A stretch of 64,000 bases of DNA, from contig NZ_QCXX01000003.1 of the NCBI RefSeq assembly GCF_003071065.1, positions 326,687 to 390,686 on the forward strand, given 5' to 3'. Below, one piece after another: positions 8,486-17,042 of the stretch. Origin of the DNA: Sphingobacterium athyrii (lineage in GTDB: Bacteria; Bacteroidota; Bacteroidia; Sphingobacteriales; Sphingobacteriaceae). Each line of letters opens with the position of its first letter. The stretch's first letter is position 1. Both the position numbers and the translations under genes were made by a program. The notes under the pieces are model-generated. The model was not told the origin of the DNA, did no database searches, and worked only from the letters and a program-made list of their open reading frames with translations.

Positions 8486-9248
8486 ATTTAAAGGAGAAGA
8501 GTATGTATCAATCAGTAGCTTAGAAGATATGATGGCTATCGTGGAGCGTTATAAACCAGAAAACTGGAATGAATTTGAAAGATACCTACGACGTAATGAT
8601 GCTCCAGGCTATAATGAGTATCTTGCTGAATTGTATGATGTAAGCTTGCCGTTCAATAAAAGAAATTTAAAAACATTAGTAATAGATCGTTATAAGGATA
8701 AGGTTTTTGATAATCGTTTGTTTGAACAGTTGAAGCGCCTTCAATTTCAAAAAATTAGCTTCTCAGAATCCTTACTGGATATTGAGCTGCCTAAGAACTT
8801 ACTGGAGGTAAGACAACTCTACTGCAGTGGGAAATCGACAAAGGGAACCATCGATTTAGGCAAATATAGTATGCTAGAGGAAATCCATATTTTGGATTTT
8901 AATAAGAGCATTAAATTCGAAAATCACAGTAATTCTGTAAAGCATATTACATTATGGTATTTCAACCCTACAAGCAGATCCATTGAATGGATCGTGGATG
9001 CTTTTCCAAATGTGGAAGAAATATTGATCCATCATACTAATGTGCAAAGTTTGGAAGGTATCGAGAAGCTCAAAAATCTAAGAACACTTCGTATCGACTA
9101 TGGAAGAAACTTACGATCTGTAAAGGAGGTAAACCAGTGTGAATTCATCGAAAAGGTTATTTTTAATAATTGTAGAAAAATAGAAGATTTTGAGCAGATC
9201 GAAAAGAGTCCAGGTCGAATTGTTCAACATGCCAGATTTTCCGGTTAA
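8463..9248 (+). CDS. Leucine-rich-repeat protein with a shared N-terminal module
   Basis: The ATG at 8463 is chosen because its first about 33 codons ('MHQLFLCKFKGEEYVSI', 'EDMMAIVERYKPE') recur at the start of the ORF at 45874; the longer ORF from 8343 reads through the YbjQ remnant. The remainder carries irregular leucine-rich repeats ('LLEVRQLYCSG', 'FPNVEEILIHH', 'LKNLRTLRIDYG', 'CEFIEKVIFNNC'). No signal peptide or membrane span. Likely a cytosolic binding protein of the kind seen in poly-immunity loci (inference). The gap 9249-9432 holds nothing I recognise. Confidence 0.75.
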   Translation: MHQLFLCKFKGEEYVSISSLEDMMAIVERYKPENWNEFERYLRRNDAPGYNEYLAELYDVSLPFNKRNLKTLVIDRYKDKVFDNRLFEQLKRLQFQKISFSESLLDIELPKNLLEVRQLYCSGKSTKGTIDLGKYSMLEEIHILDFNKSIKFENHSNSVKHITLWYFNPTSRSIEWIVDAFPNVEEILIHHTNVQSLEGIEKLKNLRTLRIDYGRNLRSVKEVNQCEFIEKVIFNNCRKIEDFEQIEKSPGRIVQHARFSG

Positions 9249-9432
9249 TTTTATCAGTTTTGCACCTCCAATCTTTCGTCCAACTTTTTCCGTTCATCAC
9301 TACCGGTCGTATGACATTGAAGTGGGATGAGTGCCAAAGCGGTAAATGCTGTACAACCTGGTTAATTATGCTCAGCATTCGCGATACACTAATTTTGGAA
9401 TGATTTAATGAGATATACTAAACAATAAAACG

Positions 9433-9801
9433 ATGGCAACGATTGATAGAAACATAGCCCCAATAAAGCAAGAAGTTGAAAATTTTTTGAAACAGATCGA
9501 TTTTAAGCTTCCAGAGGGATTTATTGAATTTTTTAAGGATTCAAATGGTGCAGATATCAGTTCAGATGAGAACTATATAGTTTTATGGGCTTTAACGGAT
9601 ATGATACAACTTAATAGAGATTATAACGTTGACGAATATGCTCCTGATTTTTTTATTTTTGGTTCCAATGGTGGTGGTACAGCCTATGCAGTTAAAAAAA
9701 GCACAAGTGATATTTATGAAATACCATTTATTGGAATGTCAAATGAAGAAGCTGTTTTTAAAAATAAAACCTTTTCAGAATTTATTGAGGGGCTTACCTA
9801 A
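9433..9801 (+). CDS. SMI1/KNR4 (SUKH)-family immunity-type protein
   Basis: 122 aa, the usual size of a minimal SUKH domain. The diagnostic order is present: 'LPEGFIEFFKDSNGADI' (LP..y..Fy...NG), 'VLWALTDMIQLNRDY', 'DFFIFGSNGGGTAYAV' (the phi-G.nG.G..y.. core), 'IPFIGMSNEEAVF' and a terminal helix. SUKH domains bind and neutralise diverse secreted toxins. The gene stands alone, with no toxin beside it, consistent with an orphan immunity gene. Confidence 0.85.
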   Translation: MATIDRNIAPIKQEVENFLKQIDFKLPEGFIEFFKDSNGADISSDENYIVLWALTDMIQLNRDYNVDEYAPDFFIFGSNGGGTAYAVKKSTSDIYEIPFIGMSNEEAVFKNKTFSEFIEGLT

Positions 9802-9922
9802 TGTTTAGAAACAACTTAAAGTTTAGTTATATGGATAAATAGACATAAGTTAACAGGAGTTTTAACAGAATATCCAATTGACGAAGGAGTGTCCAACAAT
9901 TTATTTCTGCAAAAAAGAGCTT

Positions 9923-10546
9923 ATGAAAGAAATCAACAAACATCACAATATGCGCACGCTAGCCATTGCACTATTTTCGGTGGTATTTATTTTTTCGTGT
10001 ATCTCTTGCACTTCCATATCGCCCAAGTATTTGGCCCAAACTGCTGCGGCACATAGCGTTTCGAAGGTAGAAATGAAGAAGACATACATCTTTGATAATT
10101 ATCCCCAGAAGATAATAGGCCATAATCATGGCAGCCAGGAGAAGAGTGCAGCCTATAATGAATATTGTCTATGGAACTATATTGAACCTAATTATTATAA
10201 AACTGATAGTCTGCACTATCTTTACAAAACTTCATTGGAGCTCACCAAAAAAAATAAAATCCATTTCAAACTAATTGATACCTTGGGAAACGTCGTGCGT
10301 GAAAGGACGAGGAAAGTCAAGTCCGAACCGCAAAACTTTGTTTCTTTCAGAAATACAGACCTTGACATCTATGTATTGGTCAATAGATTCTTTACCCAAA
10401 CTATTTGCTTTGCACTAGATAATCATGGGGATTTAGTCGTGCCGAGTGAGTCGACAGCAGGCGGTTTTCTTATTCTCTTTCCGCTCGCCAGCGCCCTTAA
10501 CCATGATGTATATACTTATTGTCGTGTGGATACAGTGGCCAATTGA
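9923..10546 (+). CDS. Predicted lipoprotein, unknown function
   Basis: The ORF is open from 9878; I take the ATG at 9923 because a duplicated 5' fragment at 50167 begins at the same codon, and 9950 is an alternative. The signal 'MRTLAIALFSVVFIFSC' precedes a Cys-rich 'CISCTS' lipobox region, so membrane anchoring is likely. The mature part is about 170 residues with beta-rich texture ('IHFKLIDTLGNVVRERTRK') and a hydrophobic C-terminus ('GGFLILFPLASAL'). No family recognised. Confidence 0.65.
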   Translation: MKEINKHHNMRTLAIALFSVVFIFSCISCTSISPKYLAQTAAAHSVSKVEMKKTYIFDNYPQKIIGHNHGSQEKSAAYNEYCLWNYIEPNYYKTDSLHYLYKTSLELTKKNKIHFKLIDTLGNVVRERTRKVKSEPQNFVSFRNTDLDIYVLVNRFFTQTICFALDNHGDLVVPSESTAGGFLILFPLASALNHDVYTYCRVDTVAN

Positions 10547-10554
10547 AAGGATAT

Positions 10555-10712
10555 GTCTGAATTCCGTTCCAACTATTGTGGTGTTGTGCTCGATCTTATC
10601 GGGGACGGTAAAGACCTTTAAAAGCAGATAGAAGCAGGGGAGGACTGCCGGGCCTTTTATGAATGCGAAATGGCAAACCTTCAGGAGATGCAGTATCCCT
10701 ATAAATCCCGTT
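10555..10712 (+). pseudogene. Degenerate 3' piece of the 297-aa repeat gene
   Basis: The DNA aligns by eye to the 3' part of the 297-aa paralogues at 44958 and 49191: the shared stretches include 'GAATTCCGTTCCAAC', 'GTAAAGACCTT', 'GCAGGGGAGGA' and, after a deletion, 'TATCCCTATAAA'. The frame is broken by substitutions and stops. It is a third, decayed copy. Downstream (10740-10755) a few bases ('GTTGTCATCGGCACCA') also match the YbjQ-like gene. Confidence 0.6.
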
Positions 10713-11015
10713 TCAATCAAACCAATACCTTAGCTAAAGTTGTCATCGGCACCAATTTGAGTTGAATATAGGAGAATCCCTCCAAGCCATTATATACCCC
10801 ATAAAGCAAATATAAATGTTAGGGCCAAGCTCCCATTGTTTTGATCTAAAGCATAGAGATAAAATTAAAGCAAAATGAGGTTTCTATTTTAACAGCTCAT
10901 TTTTTGATTTTAAACCTCATAGGATAGAAGATAACGAAAAGTAATGAATACACTTTTCAAAGGCAATACAGGAAGCCAGTCAGACAGACTACGAAAAAGT
11001 TGTGGTGACCAGTAG

Positions 11016-11230
11016 GATTACGGAACACGATTCTATGATTCCGAAATCGGAAGATGGAATGTTGTTGATCCGTTGGTGGATATGGGAATGCAGAAGCCGA
11101 TGACGGCTTTTCTCGAGACTATACTTACGAAGATGCGTTAACTTACCATCAACAAGAGGGAGGGAGCAGAACGCCATTTCAAAGACAATTTAGAGGTGGA
11201 ACATTTGTAGCATTCTCCATAAAATCTATT
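11016..11230 (+). pseudogene. Rhs-core remnant
   Basis: Translation from 11016 gives '[20 protein letters not shown]', the conserved Rhs repeat-associated core motif (YGaRfYdpeiGRW...DPL) that precedes toxin domains in Rhs/YD-repeat proteins. After about 27 codons the frame changes; from 11099 another frame reads '[19 protein letters not shown]'. The piece lacks the rest of the Rhs barrel. It marks a former polymorphic-toxin gene in this island, consistent with the surrounding immunity genes. 10713-11015 is otherwise unassigned. Confidence 0.65.
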
Positions 11231-11258
11231 TGTTAATTTGGTGAATTGCGTATATTTA
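11229..11258 (+). promoter_or_regulatory. Candidate Bacteroidota promoter before DUF4304 gene
   Basis: TTTG at 11229-11232, an 18-bp spacer, then TATATTTA at 11251-11258, one mismatch from the TAnnTTTG -7 element. It lies about 50 bp upstream of the start at 11312. A similar string ('AATTGCGTATATTTAAGA') occurs upstream of the gene at 23721. Confidence 0.4.
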
Positions 11259-11311
11259 AGAATTAGCGGTCAGGCTAAACAGACACTCCGTAACAAACAG
11301 AAAGAATAAAA

Positions 11312-12019
11312 TTGGGACTACTTGATATTTTTAAACGACAAGACAAATCCAAAAGTGAAACTGAACAATCAGTAACACGGACAGATTTTAAAACTCAACT
11401 TGACATAGTTGAGAAAGATATTTATGCTAAACTAAAACCAGTCGGCTTTAAAAAAAACGGTAGGATGTTTAACAGACGGCTTGACGATGGAATAATTCAG
11501 GTAATCAATTTACAAAGTGGACAATATCCCATTGGTCAGGGGTATGAAATACCGGGGTTACGGGAGAATTTATACGGAAAGTTTGTTGTAAATCTTGGAG
11601 TATGTATCGAAAGCCTTTACAAATTTCAATCACCGACAGAAAACAAAAAGTATTACAAGGAATATGATTGCCAAATCAGGGACAGGCTTGGAACCTTATT
11701 AACAGGACAAGACTATTGGTGGACTATTACCGACGACAACAATAAAATCACACAAGAAATTATTGAAGGAATTGAAACGATAGCATTTAAGTGGTTTTCA
11801 GGTTTAGAAACGAAAGAAAAAATAATTTCTAATAATGGACATTTGCCGTATGACGCTACACCAAGAGCAAAGTTGGACATAGCACTAATTGTATGGTTTG
11901 ACGATAAAGCGAAAGGTTCTAAATTATTCAAAGATTATTATCACAGCATTCAACCAGCGAAATCAGCACACAAAGAGTATGTCAGAGATTTAGCAAAAGA
12001 ACTAAAAATTGAGCTTTGA
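11312..12019 (+). CDS. DUF4304-family protein
   Basis: 235 aa from a TTG start (11312); no better ATG precedes the domain. The N-terminus is 'GLLDIFKRQDKSK', then the DUF4304 pattern: 'LKPVGFKKNGRMFNR' (l...GFkk.g..f.r), 'VINLQSGQY', 'FVVNLGVCIE', 'CQIRDRLGTLL' and 'DYWWTI'. The function is not biochemically known; the family is frequent among putative immunity genes. A second member is at 14289-14903. It is followed at once by 12073-12633, probably in one transcript. Confidence 0.8.
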   Translation: MGLLDIFKRQDKSKSETEQSVTRTDFKTQLDIVEKDIYAKLKPVGFKKNGRMFNRRLDDGIIQVINLQSGQYPIGQGYEIPGLRENLYGKFVVNLGVCIESLYKFQSPTENKKYYKEYDCQIRDRLGTLLTGQDYWWTITDDNNKITQEIIEGIETIAFKWFSGLETKEKIISNNGHLPYDATPRAKLDIALIVWFDDKAKGSKLFKDYYHSIQPAKSAHKEYVRDLAKELKIEL

Positions 12020-12072
12020 CGACAAAAGCCCAAACCGTTGTATGCAATTTTAAAAAGACTTCCCTATATTTT

Positions 12073-12633
12073 ATGACTCTTGAAGAAATAATTAATCATC
12101 ATAGAAATACCTACATCAATCAATTAATTTCCTTTTATGGAAACAGAGGTAATGGTGCAAAAGAAATATTACTAAAATTAAGTTCTGATGAAGAAACCTT
12201 ATTATTTAATTTAACAAGACCTGATTTTTTGTCAAATAATGATGGAAATTATGGTATCGAAGAATTATACCCAGATACATTTTCAAATCATCAGCCTATA
12301 AATTTTGTATATAAAAATTTAAATATCGAATTACACCCTATATTTTGGCACGGAGTTGAATTTATTTTGGATACAAAATTTGCAGAATTTGAGTGGTTAA
12401 AAAGTTGGACTACTACAGCTCTGAAAGAGAACAATGATGAATCTACTAATGAATTAGATTTGCTTGAGGCTATACATAATGTATCTATTCCCAGTATTTC
12501 GGAAAAATCAACGATTTTCACAGTAGACTTTGGCACTTCAACATCCGAAACATTTTTCGCGTTGTTGGATACTATTAACGAAATTGGAGCTAAAAACATT
12601 ATAATAAATTCCTTTGATTTAATTGAAGAATAA
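12073..12633 (+). CDS. Hypothetical protein, 186 aa
   Basis: The ATG at 12073 is preferred to an in-frame TTG at 12016 that overlaps the upstream stop. Acidic soluble protein; recognisable strings are 'MTLEEIINHHRNTYINQL', 'LHPIFWHGVEFIL' and 'IFTVDFGTSTSETFFALLD'. No signal peptide. I do not recognise a family. Position directly after a DUF4304 gene suggests another immunity-type protein. Confidence 0.65.
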   Translation: MTLEEIINHHRNTYINQLISFYGNRGNGAKEILLKLSSDEETLLFNLTRPDFLSNNDGNYGIEELYPDTFSNHQPINFVYKNLNIELHPIFWHGVEFILDTKFAEFEWLKSWTTTALKENNDESTNELDLLEAIHNVSIPSISEKSTIFTVDFGTSTSETFFALLDTINEIGAKNIIINSFDLIEE

Positions 12634-12697
12634 AAACTGCATACAACATTGTATTGGCAATTTCTAATTCTATTGGGCATTTGTTCAAGGTTCAACT

Positions 12698-13198
12698 TTC
12701 GTTGCGCTGGTACATAGGGACTATACCAAAGTTTCCAGTACCGTACACATTTCTATTTATTCGAATCGCATGGTTGTTTCCAATACGGGTACGCTTCCAG
12801 AAGGACTACGTATTGCAGATCTTAAAAGAGAGCATACTTCCATTTTGCGTAATCCGGACATTGCCCGTATATGTTTTGTACATGATCTAATTGAAATGCT
12901 AGGTAGTGGAACACAACGGATGGTGAAGGATTGTAAGACTTATGGCCTAGCAGATCCTAATTGGAAAGAAGACGGCGATCATCTTGTACTTGAGTTTCCA
13001 GGGCTTGGAATAGGTGAGGGTGTAAGCGAGGGTGTAAATGATATTGTTATAGATGGTGTAAGTGAGGGCGTAAATGGTGTTCTTAGCAAACTTATTACTC
13101 TTATAAGCGCTATACCTGGTATGAATGCAAAGCAACTTGCCATTGCTATCGGTAGAGGTCATTCCACTGTTGAACTTTATCTTAAGCTACTCCGATAA
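12698..13198 (+). pseudogene. C-terminal remnant of an ATP-binding (AlbA_2/RecG-like) regulator
   Basis: The text 'ALVHRDYTKVSSTVHISIY' followed by 'VVSNTGTLPEGL' and 'NPDIARICFVHDLIEMLGSG' is the conserved GHKL-type segment of the divergent-AAA/RecG-related transcriptional regulators (HRDY ... NPLI ... GSG). The C-terminus is a winged-helix-like segment 'GMNAKQLAIAIGRGHSTVE'. The first about 250 residues of the family are absent and no start is evident upstream of the conserved part, so this is a 5'-truncated gene. A GEGVSEGV / DGVSEGV tandem repeat lies in the linker. Confidence 0.65.
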
Positions 13199-13201
13199 AA
13201 T

Positions 13202-13261
13202 ATGTTAATTGAATTTCGCGGTGCGCCAAAGGATGGGGGATATTTTATTTTAGATAAATAA
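13202..13261 (+). pseudogene. Short N-terminal cassette, copy 1
   Basis: A 19-codon ORF, 'MLIEFRGAPKDGGYFILDK', that resembles the beginning of the ORF at 15862 ('MTIEIHGPPKDGGFFVLEK'). It looks like the conserved first exon-like piece of a gene whose body has been lost. The remainder to 13432 has no gene I can identify. Confidence 0.45.
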
Positions 13262-13432
13262 ATAGATCGAGGGAGGCTTTCTGTTATTGGACTTGGGTAT
13301 TAACTATACAACAATTAGTATAAAACCGGATATTTATTTATAATGTTATTTAACTTCTGAACGATTGGCTTGATATAAGTCTGGTCAAAATTAAGTTCGA
13401 AATTCAACGTAGCAGCGTTGATTCCAGCATCA

Positions 13433-13756
13433 TCAGCTTATTTCAGCATTGATGTTACCTAGCCCATTCCCTTTAATTTTCATACATAAATAACCTTCCA
13501 AATCTTTAAATTCAATCTCGGAATTTAAATTTTCATATAGCGAATTCAGATCCTGTTTAAAATTCTCAAAGTCAAATGTTGTTAGGTCTGCATCGTAGGT
13601 GCCACCGAAAGCGCCAGCCCGCACTGAGATTTTAGTCCTTAACCAATTCTTATCCCAGTTGCTAGCCGCATCAATAACTAATAATCCAATTACTGTAATT
13701 GAAATTGATTGGCCCCCTGAGTGCAATCCAATCGTAAAATCATCAAGCTCGTCCAT
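13433..13756 (-). CDS. WapI-like immunity protein
   Basis: 107 aa. The pattern 'NWDKNWLRTKISVRAGAF' (ya.nWl.vev.v..g.f.g), 'GGTYDADLTTFDFENFKQDL' and 'LEGYLCMKIKGNGLGNI' matches the WapI family, which includes the Bacillus immunity protein against the contact toxin WapA. Length is slightly short for the family. No WapA-type toxin remains nearby apart from Rhs scraps. It acts presumably in the cytosol by binding its toxin. Confidence 0.7.
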   Translation of the reverse strand: MDELDDFTIGLHSGGQSISITVIGLLVIDAASNWDKNWLRTKISVRAGAFGGTYDADLTTFDFENFKQDLNSLYENLNSEIEFKDLEGYLCMKIKGNGLGNINAEIS

Positions 13757-13786
13757 TTGCGACTGTTAAATTATATTATCCATACA

Positions 13787-14176
13787 TTACTTTGACTCCG
13801 ATTCATTCCATTGTGGGATACCGATAAACATTTCATTTATAAATTGCTTAGTATATCGCTGCATCCCAGCTTCCTCCTTATCAAAGTAAGTCTTTATTTT
13901 TGAACAAACTTTAGCATTGTAGCAAAGTTTGACGCGGAGCTGTTCAACCCATTCCGCCCGGATTACAATCGTAATTAACCTTTTTGTGTCTCGGGCCAAT
14001 CCAATTACCGTAATATCTTTGGTCATCCCTGCGAACCAATCGATAATATATACTTTGGCTCCAGGACTAAACTATTTCGTACCGATACGGGTTTGTCGTT
14101 TCCCTTCACCATAGCTAATTTCCCGTTTTATGTTAGCTACTAATGTCCATAATGGTGCAGGCTCCAAATGATTCAT
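13787..14176 (-). pseudogene. Gene interrupted by one in-frame TAG
   Basis: Reading from the ATG at 14176, 'MNHLEPAPLWTLVANIKRE' and 'YGEGKRQTRIGTK' precede a TAG (14074-14072), then the same frame continues 'FSPGAKVYIIDWFAGMTKD' and 'VEQLRVKLCYNAKVCSKI' to 13787. The continuity on both sides shows a about 129-codon gene with a single nonsense mutation; the ORF from 14026 is just its downstream half. Probably another immunity-type gene now inactive, unless the stop is read through. Confidence 0.65.
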
Positions 14177-14288
14177 ATCGATGCTAATTAATCCAAAGAG
14201 TAGACTGAATTTGCTTTTACGTAACCTTTGGACATATATAAATTAACCCTATAGTTATCTCAAATGTAATTGGATAATCCCTTTATTA

Positions 14289-14903
14289 TTAAATTAAACC
14301 CTGCTTTTCTGCATATTCTTTGAGTCTTGCTATTTGATATTGATTATAATTTTCTTTTGATATTTTCCTGTATTCAGTTCTGGCTTTATCCAGGAGCTTT
14401 AGCTCTGCGAAAAATGTCATTTTAGCGGCGGTGTGCAGTAAGGTATGTTCGGAAGTTTCCAGTTCGTTGATAAGCTTTTGTTCGGTGTTTAATTTTTCCA
14501 AGAATGGTAAAATAAAGCTTGAAATATTGTATTTCATTTCGACAATTAGTTCTTCAACATCTGTTGTCGTTGTTATATTATACCAAGTATCAGGTAGACC
14601 TCTCATACAGCCAATTCTTTCTCTTATCATACATTCAGGTTCAGTGGGAAATGCCGGAACATCTTTGTTACTATAGTTAAAGCGCGCTAACCAATACTCG
14701 GGTGAAAATATCCCGACATTTATGGTGAAACGGATATCGTCTTTGGTGCTATAGTAACTTTTTTGAATATTTATGATGTGACCGATTTTATCAAGCGGCA
14801 GATAAAAGTTGTTGGCCTTCTTTTTAAAACCAAGCGGTTTTAAGATTTCAATAAAACTTTCTTTTATGATTCTGTCAAATTTTTCCTGGGTTTCTGTTTT
14901 CAT
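14289..14903 (-). CDS. DUF4304-family protein
   Basis: 204 aa with the family layout: 'EILKPLGFKKKANNFYL', 'IINIQKSYYSTKDDIRFTIN', 'MIRERIGCMRGLPDTWYNI' and a helical C-terminus 'LLHTAAKMTFFAELKLLDKA'. It is diverged from the DUF4304 protein at 11312 (different insertions), so the two are unlikely to be a recent duplication. No signal peptide. Function unknown; immunity role inferred from the setting. Confidence 0.75.
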   Translation of the reverse strand: MKTETQEKFDRIIKESFIEILKPLGFKKKANNFYLPLDKIGHIINIQKSYYSTKDDIRFTINVGIFSPEYWLARFNYSNKDVPAFPTEPECMIRERIGCMRGLPDTWYNITTTTDVEELIVEMKYNISSFILPFLEKLNTEQKLINELETSEHTLLHTAAKMTFFAELKLLDKARTEYRKISKENYNQYQIARLKEYAEKQGLI

Positions 14904-14957
14904 ATATGACTGTTGTACTATATTATACTAAATTTGTTTCAGGATATAATTCTTATT

Positions 14958-15752
14958 TTATATCTCAACCGTGTATTCCCAATAATGTTCTATCTTGTCA
15001 TTACAGAGAAAACCCTCAAACAAATCGCTAGCGATAAGTTGATCCATTTTTTTATGATCCGTTGCGATGAGAAAGAAGAAGCTATCCCACTCAATGGTAA
15101 ACAGAATTTCTTTATCAGCCGAATATAAGTAATAATCTTTGCCGCCGATCTCATCACAGAATTCATATTCCGTTAATCGATCAAGATCCATGGTTGTGGT
15201 GTTTTCATAAAACTCGTCGGTTATCATGATCAGGCTCTTTCCCAGGAGTTTGAACGCTTTATAGATAGCCATCTTTGAAAGCATGCCAAAGGCACCTTCG
15301 GTCGGATGGTAGATACTTTCGCTATCCGTATAATTGTCAAGCTTTTCCATGAGGTCCGGTCTCGTAAAATTTCGGTTTAAGGCACCTATTGAAGTTCGTA
15401 GGGCTGTATTGAGTTCCGCATAACCTGCAAGACCAGAACCTTTCACGATATTTTCCCAAAGTATTGATTTGCCCTTCCGAAAAATGTCTTCATCGGCAGG
15501 GTATCGGTCATTGTCGTAACTATAGATTTCCCTATTCGCCTCGGGAAGGTTTTTTAATAAATCAATTTCCTTCAGCGCTTCTTCATGCGATAGTAGCTTA
15601 GCCTTTTTTAGATTAGCTTTATCAGTTTCCTTTCTGTCAAGTTGAAAGAAGGGGAGGAATGCGATGAAAACACTGTCATAATGATCTTTGAAATGCTCTT
15701 TTATTGCCCCTTCATAAGGGTATAACTTTTCCTCGTCAAATATGTTGCCCAT
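14958..15752 (-). CDS. DUF2711-like protein
   Basis: 264 aa. Features that fit DUF2711: 'KLYPYEGAIKEHFKDHYDSV' at the start, 'EGAFGMLSKMAIYKAFKLLG' in the middle and the C-terminal 'IEWDSFFFLIATDHKKMDQL' plus 'FEGFLCNDKIEHYWE'. The family has no known biochemical function. It is 55 bp upstream of the DUF4304 gene on the same strand and may share its transcript. Confidence 0.6.
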   Translation of the reverse strand: MGNIFDEEKLYPYEGAIKEHFKDHYDSVFIAFLPFFQLDRKETDKANLKKAKLLSHEEALKEIDLLKNLPEANREIYSYDNDRYPADEDIFRKGKSILWENIVKGSGLAGYAELNTALRTSIGALNRNFTRPDLMEKLDNYTDSESIYHPTEGAFGMLSKMAIYKAFKLLGKSLIMITDEFYENTTTMDLDRLTEYEFCDEIGGKDYYLYSADKEILFTIEWDSFFFLIATDHKKMDQLIASDLFEGFLCNDKIEHYWEYTVEI

Positions 15753-15861
15753 AAAATATTGGTTAAATATGAATAGCCTTTATTTCAAATCCAATATATG
15801 TAATTTTATGGATAGCTGAAAATAGGAGAAGGCCGCCCGAATCTTTCTTTATTAATCTTAT

Positions 15862-15972
15862 ATGCGCTACATGACGATTGAAATTCATGGTCCGCCAAAA
15901 GATGGAGGATTTTTTGTTTTGGAAAAATGGAAAGCAGGACCGTCTATCAAAATGAAAATTTCTCGCAATTGA
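15862..15972 (+). pseudogene. Short N-terminal cassette, copy 2
   Basis: 36 codons: 'MTIEIHGPPKDGGFFVLEKW' from the second ATG (15871), then 'KAGPSIKMKISRN' and a stop. The first 17 residues parallel the cassette at 13202. The frame collapses afterwards and the DNA to 16144 reads as short overlapping frames with no clear gene. Confidence 0.4.
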
Positions 15973-16144
15973 ATATGTTCACGGCCCACCATAGCCGACC
16001 AGGCTTAAAAAAGGAAAATAATGAACTGGTTAGTGCCACTACCCAACTGAAAATTGTTGCTCCAGAAGGAAAAAAAAGAATTGGCTTATGTATATCACCA
16101 CTTATCATTTTCGTTAAGTCGCGATAAGTTTTTAAATTTGCTAT

Positions 16145-17035
16145 ATGCAATCCGATCTCACATACGACAAAGCGAAATTGCGAGAATTGGCTTCTTTGGT
16201 GTCCCATGCGTCATTCAAGAAGCTTTCAAGCAGCACCAATCAGTCTTCTTATATTAGGAAGATGAAAAAGTATGTGGGCTGGTATGAGATGACTGGAGAT
16301 AAACCCACGCAATTAGGAGATCTGATCGCATATTCTTATCAGATTCTGGAGCAGAATTACAGGCACGAATATATCTATAAAAATAAGTTGCTCAATGAAT
16401 ATGTCCTGAAGCATTATTCGCTAGACGACACCATACTGCTCAACGAGTTTCGGGTAGGGCAGTCCATTGCTGATACTGTTTTAGTCAACGGGACAAATAA
16501 AGTTTTTGAAATCAAGACGGAGCTTGATTCTCCTGAACGCTTAGAAAGTCAGCTGAACGACTATTATAGAGCTTTTACCGAGGTTTATCTATTTACGCAC
16601 ATTTCCTTGCTAAACAAATATCTACGAATACTTCCTGCTTACGTAGGCATATTGATTTATACAGAAGAAGGAAAGGTGTCTGAACATCGGCCTGCGGTCA
16701 AATACACTGCATCTCTTGATGCCAGCTATATGATGTCGTCCTTGCGAAAACCTGAGTATAGCCGGCTTGTAAAAGAACTGGTAGGATTTCTACCAGATGT
16801 TACACCTGTATTTTATTATCGGGCATGTTTGGAAATATTAGCGGAGCTGCCAATTGAGGAAGTCCAAGCGATGTATTGCCATATCCTAAAAAGCCGTATC
16901 GATCGACAAACTAATTTATATTTGACTCTTGGTGATGTACCTTCATTCGTCAACTTCTCTTTTTATCAGGCGAAATACAATAAAAAGTCGTATCTTACTA
17001 TGATTAATAATCTAAGTAAGAACCTATTATTATAA
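16145..17035 (+). CDS. sce7726-family protein, predicted PD-(D/E)XK nuclease
   Basis: 296 aa. The middle of the protein contains a restriction-like nuclease core: 'LLNEFRVGQSIADTVLVNG' (E and the catalytic D of 'IAD'), then 'VFEIKTELDSPERLESQL' (ExK motif with a following Gln), as expected for a PD-(D/E)XK fold. The overall length and the adjacency to a beta/sce7725 gene fit the sce7726 family. The gene is first of three plus-strand genes with spacings of about 7 and 10 bp, an operon. It probably cleaves nucleic acid; target unknown. Its last about 60 bp are duplicated upstream of the two 297-aa genes (44846 and 49079). Confidence 0.75.
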   Translation: MQSDLTYDKAKLRELASLVSHASFKKLSSSTNQSSYIRKMKKYVGWYEMTGDKPTQLGDLIAYSYQILEQNYRHEYIYKNKLLNEYVLKHYSLDDTILLNEFRVGQSIADTVLVNGTNKVFEIKTELDSPERLESQLNDYYRAFTEVYLFTHISLLNKYLRILPAYVGILIYTEEGKVSEHRPAVKYTASLDASYMMSSLRKPEYSRLVKELVGFLPDVTPVFYYRACLEILAELPIEEVQAMYCHILKSRIDRQTNLYLTLGDVPSFVNFSFYQAKYNKKSYLTMINNLSKNLLL

Positions 17036-17042
17036 AGTGCTT

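Noticed and set aside
16054-16257. Small ORF upstream of the sce7726 gene as an extra operon member
   Set aside because: It overlaps the nuclease start in a different frame, has no domain and is not separated by usual operon spacing.
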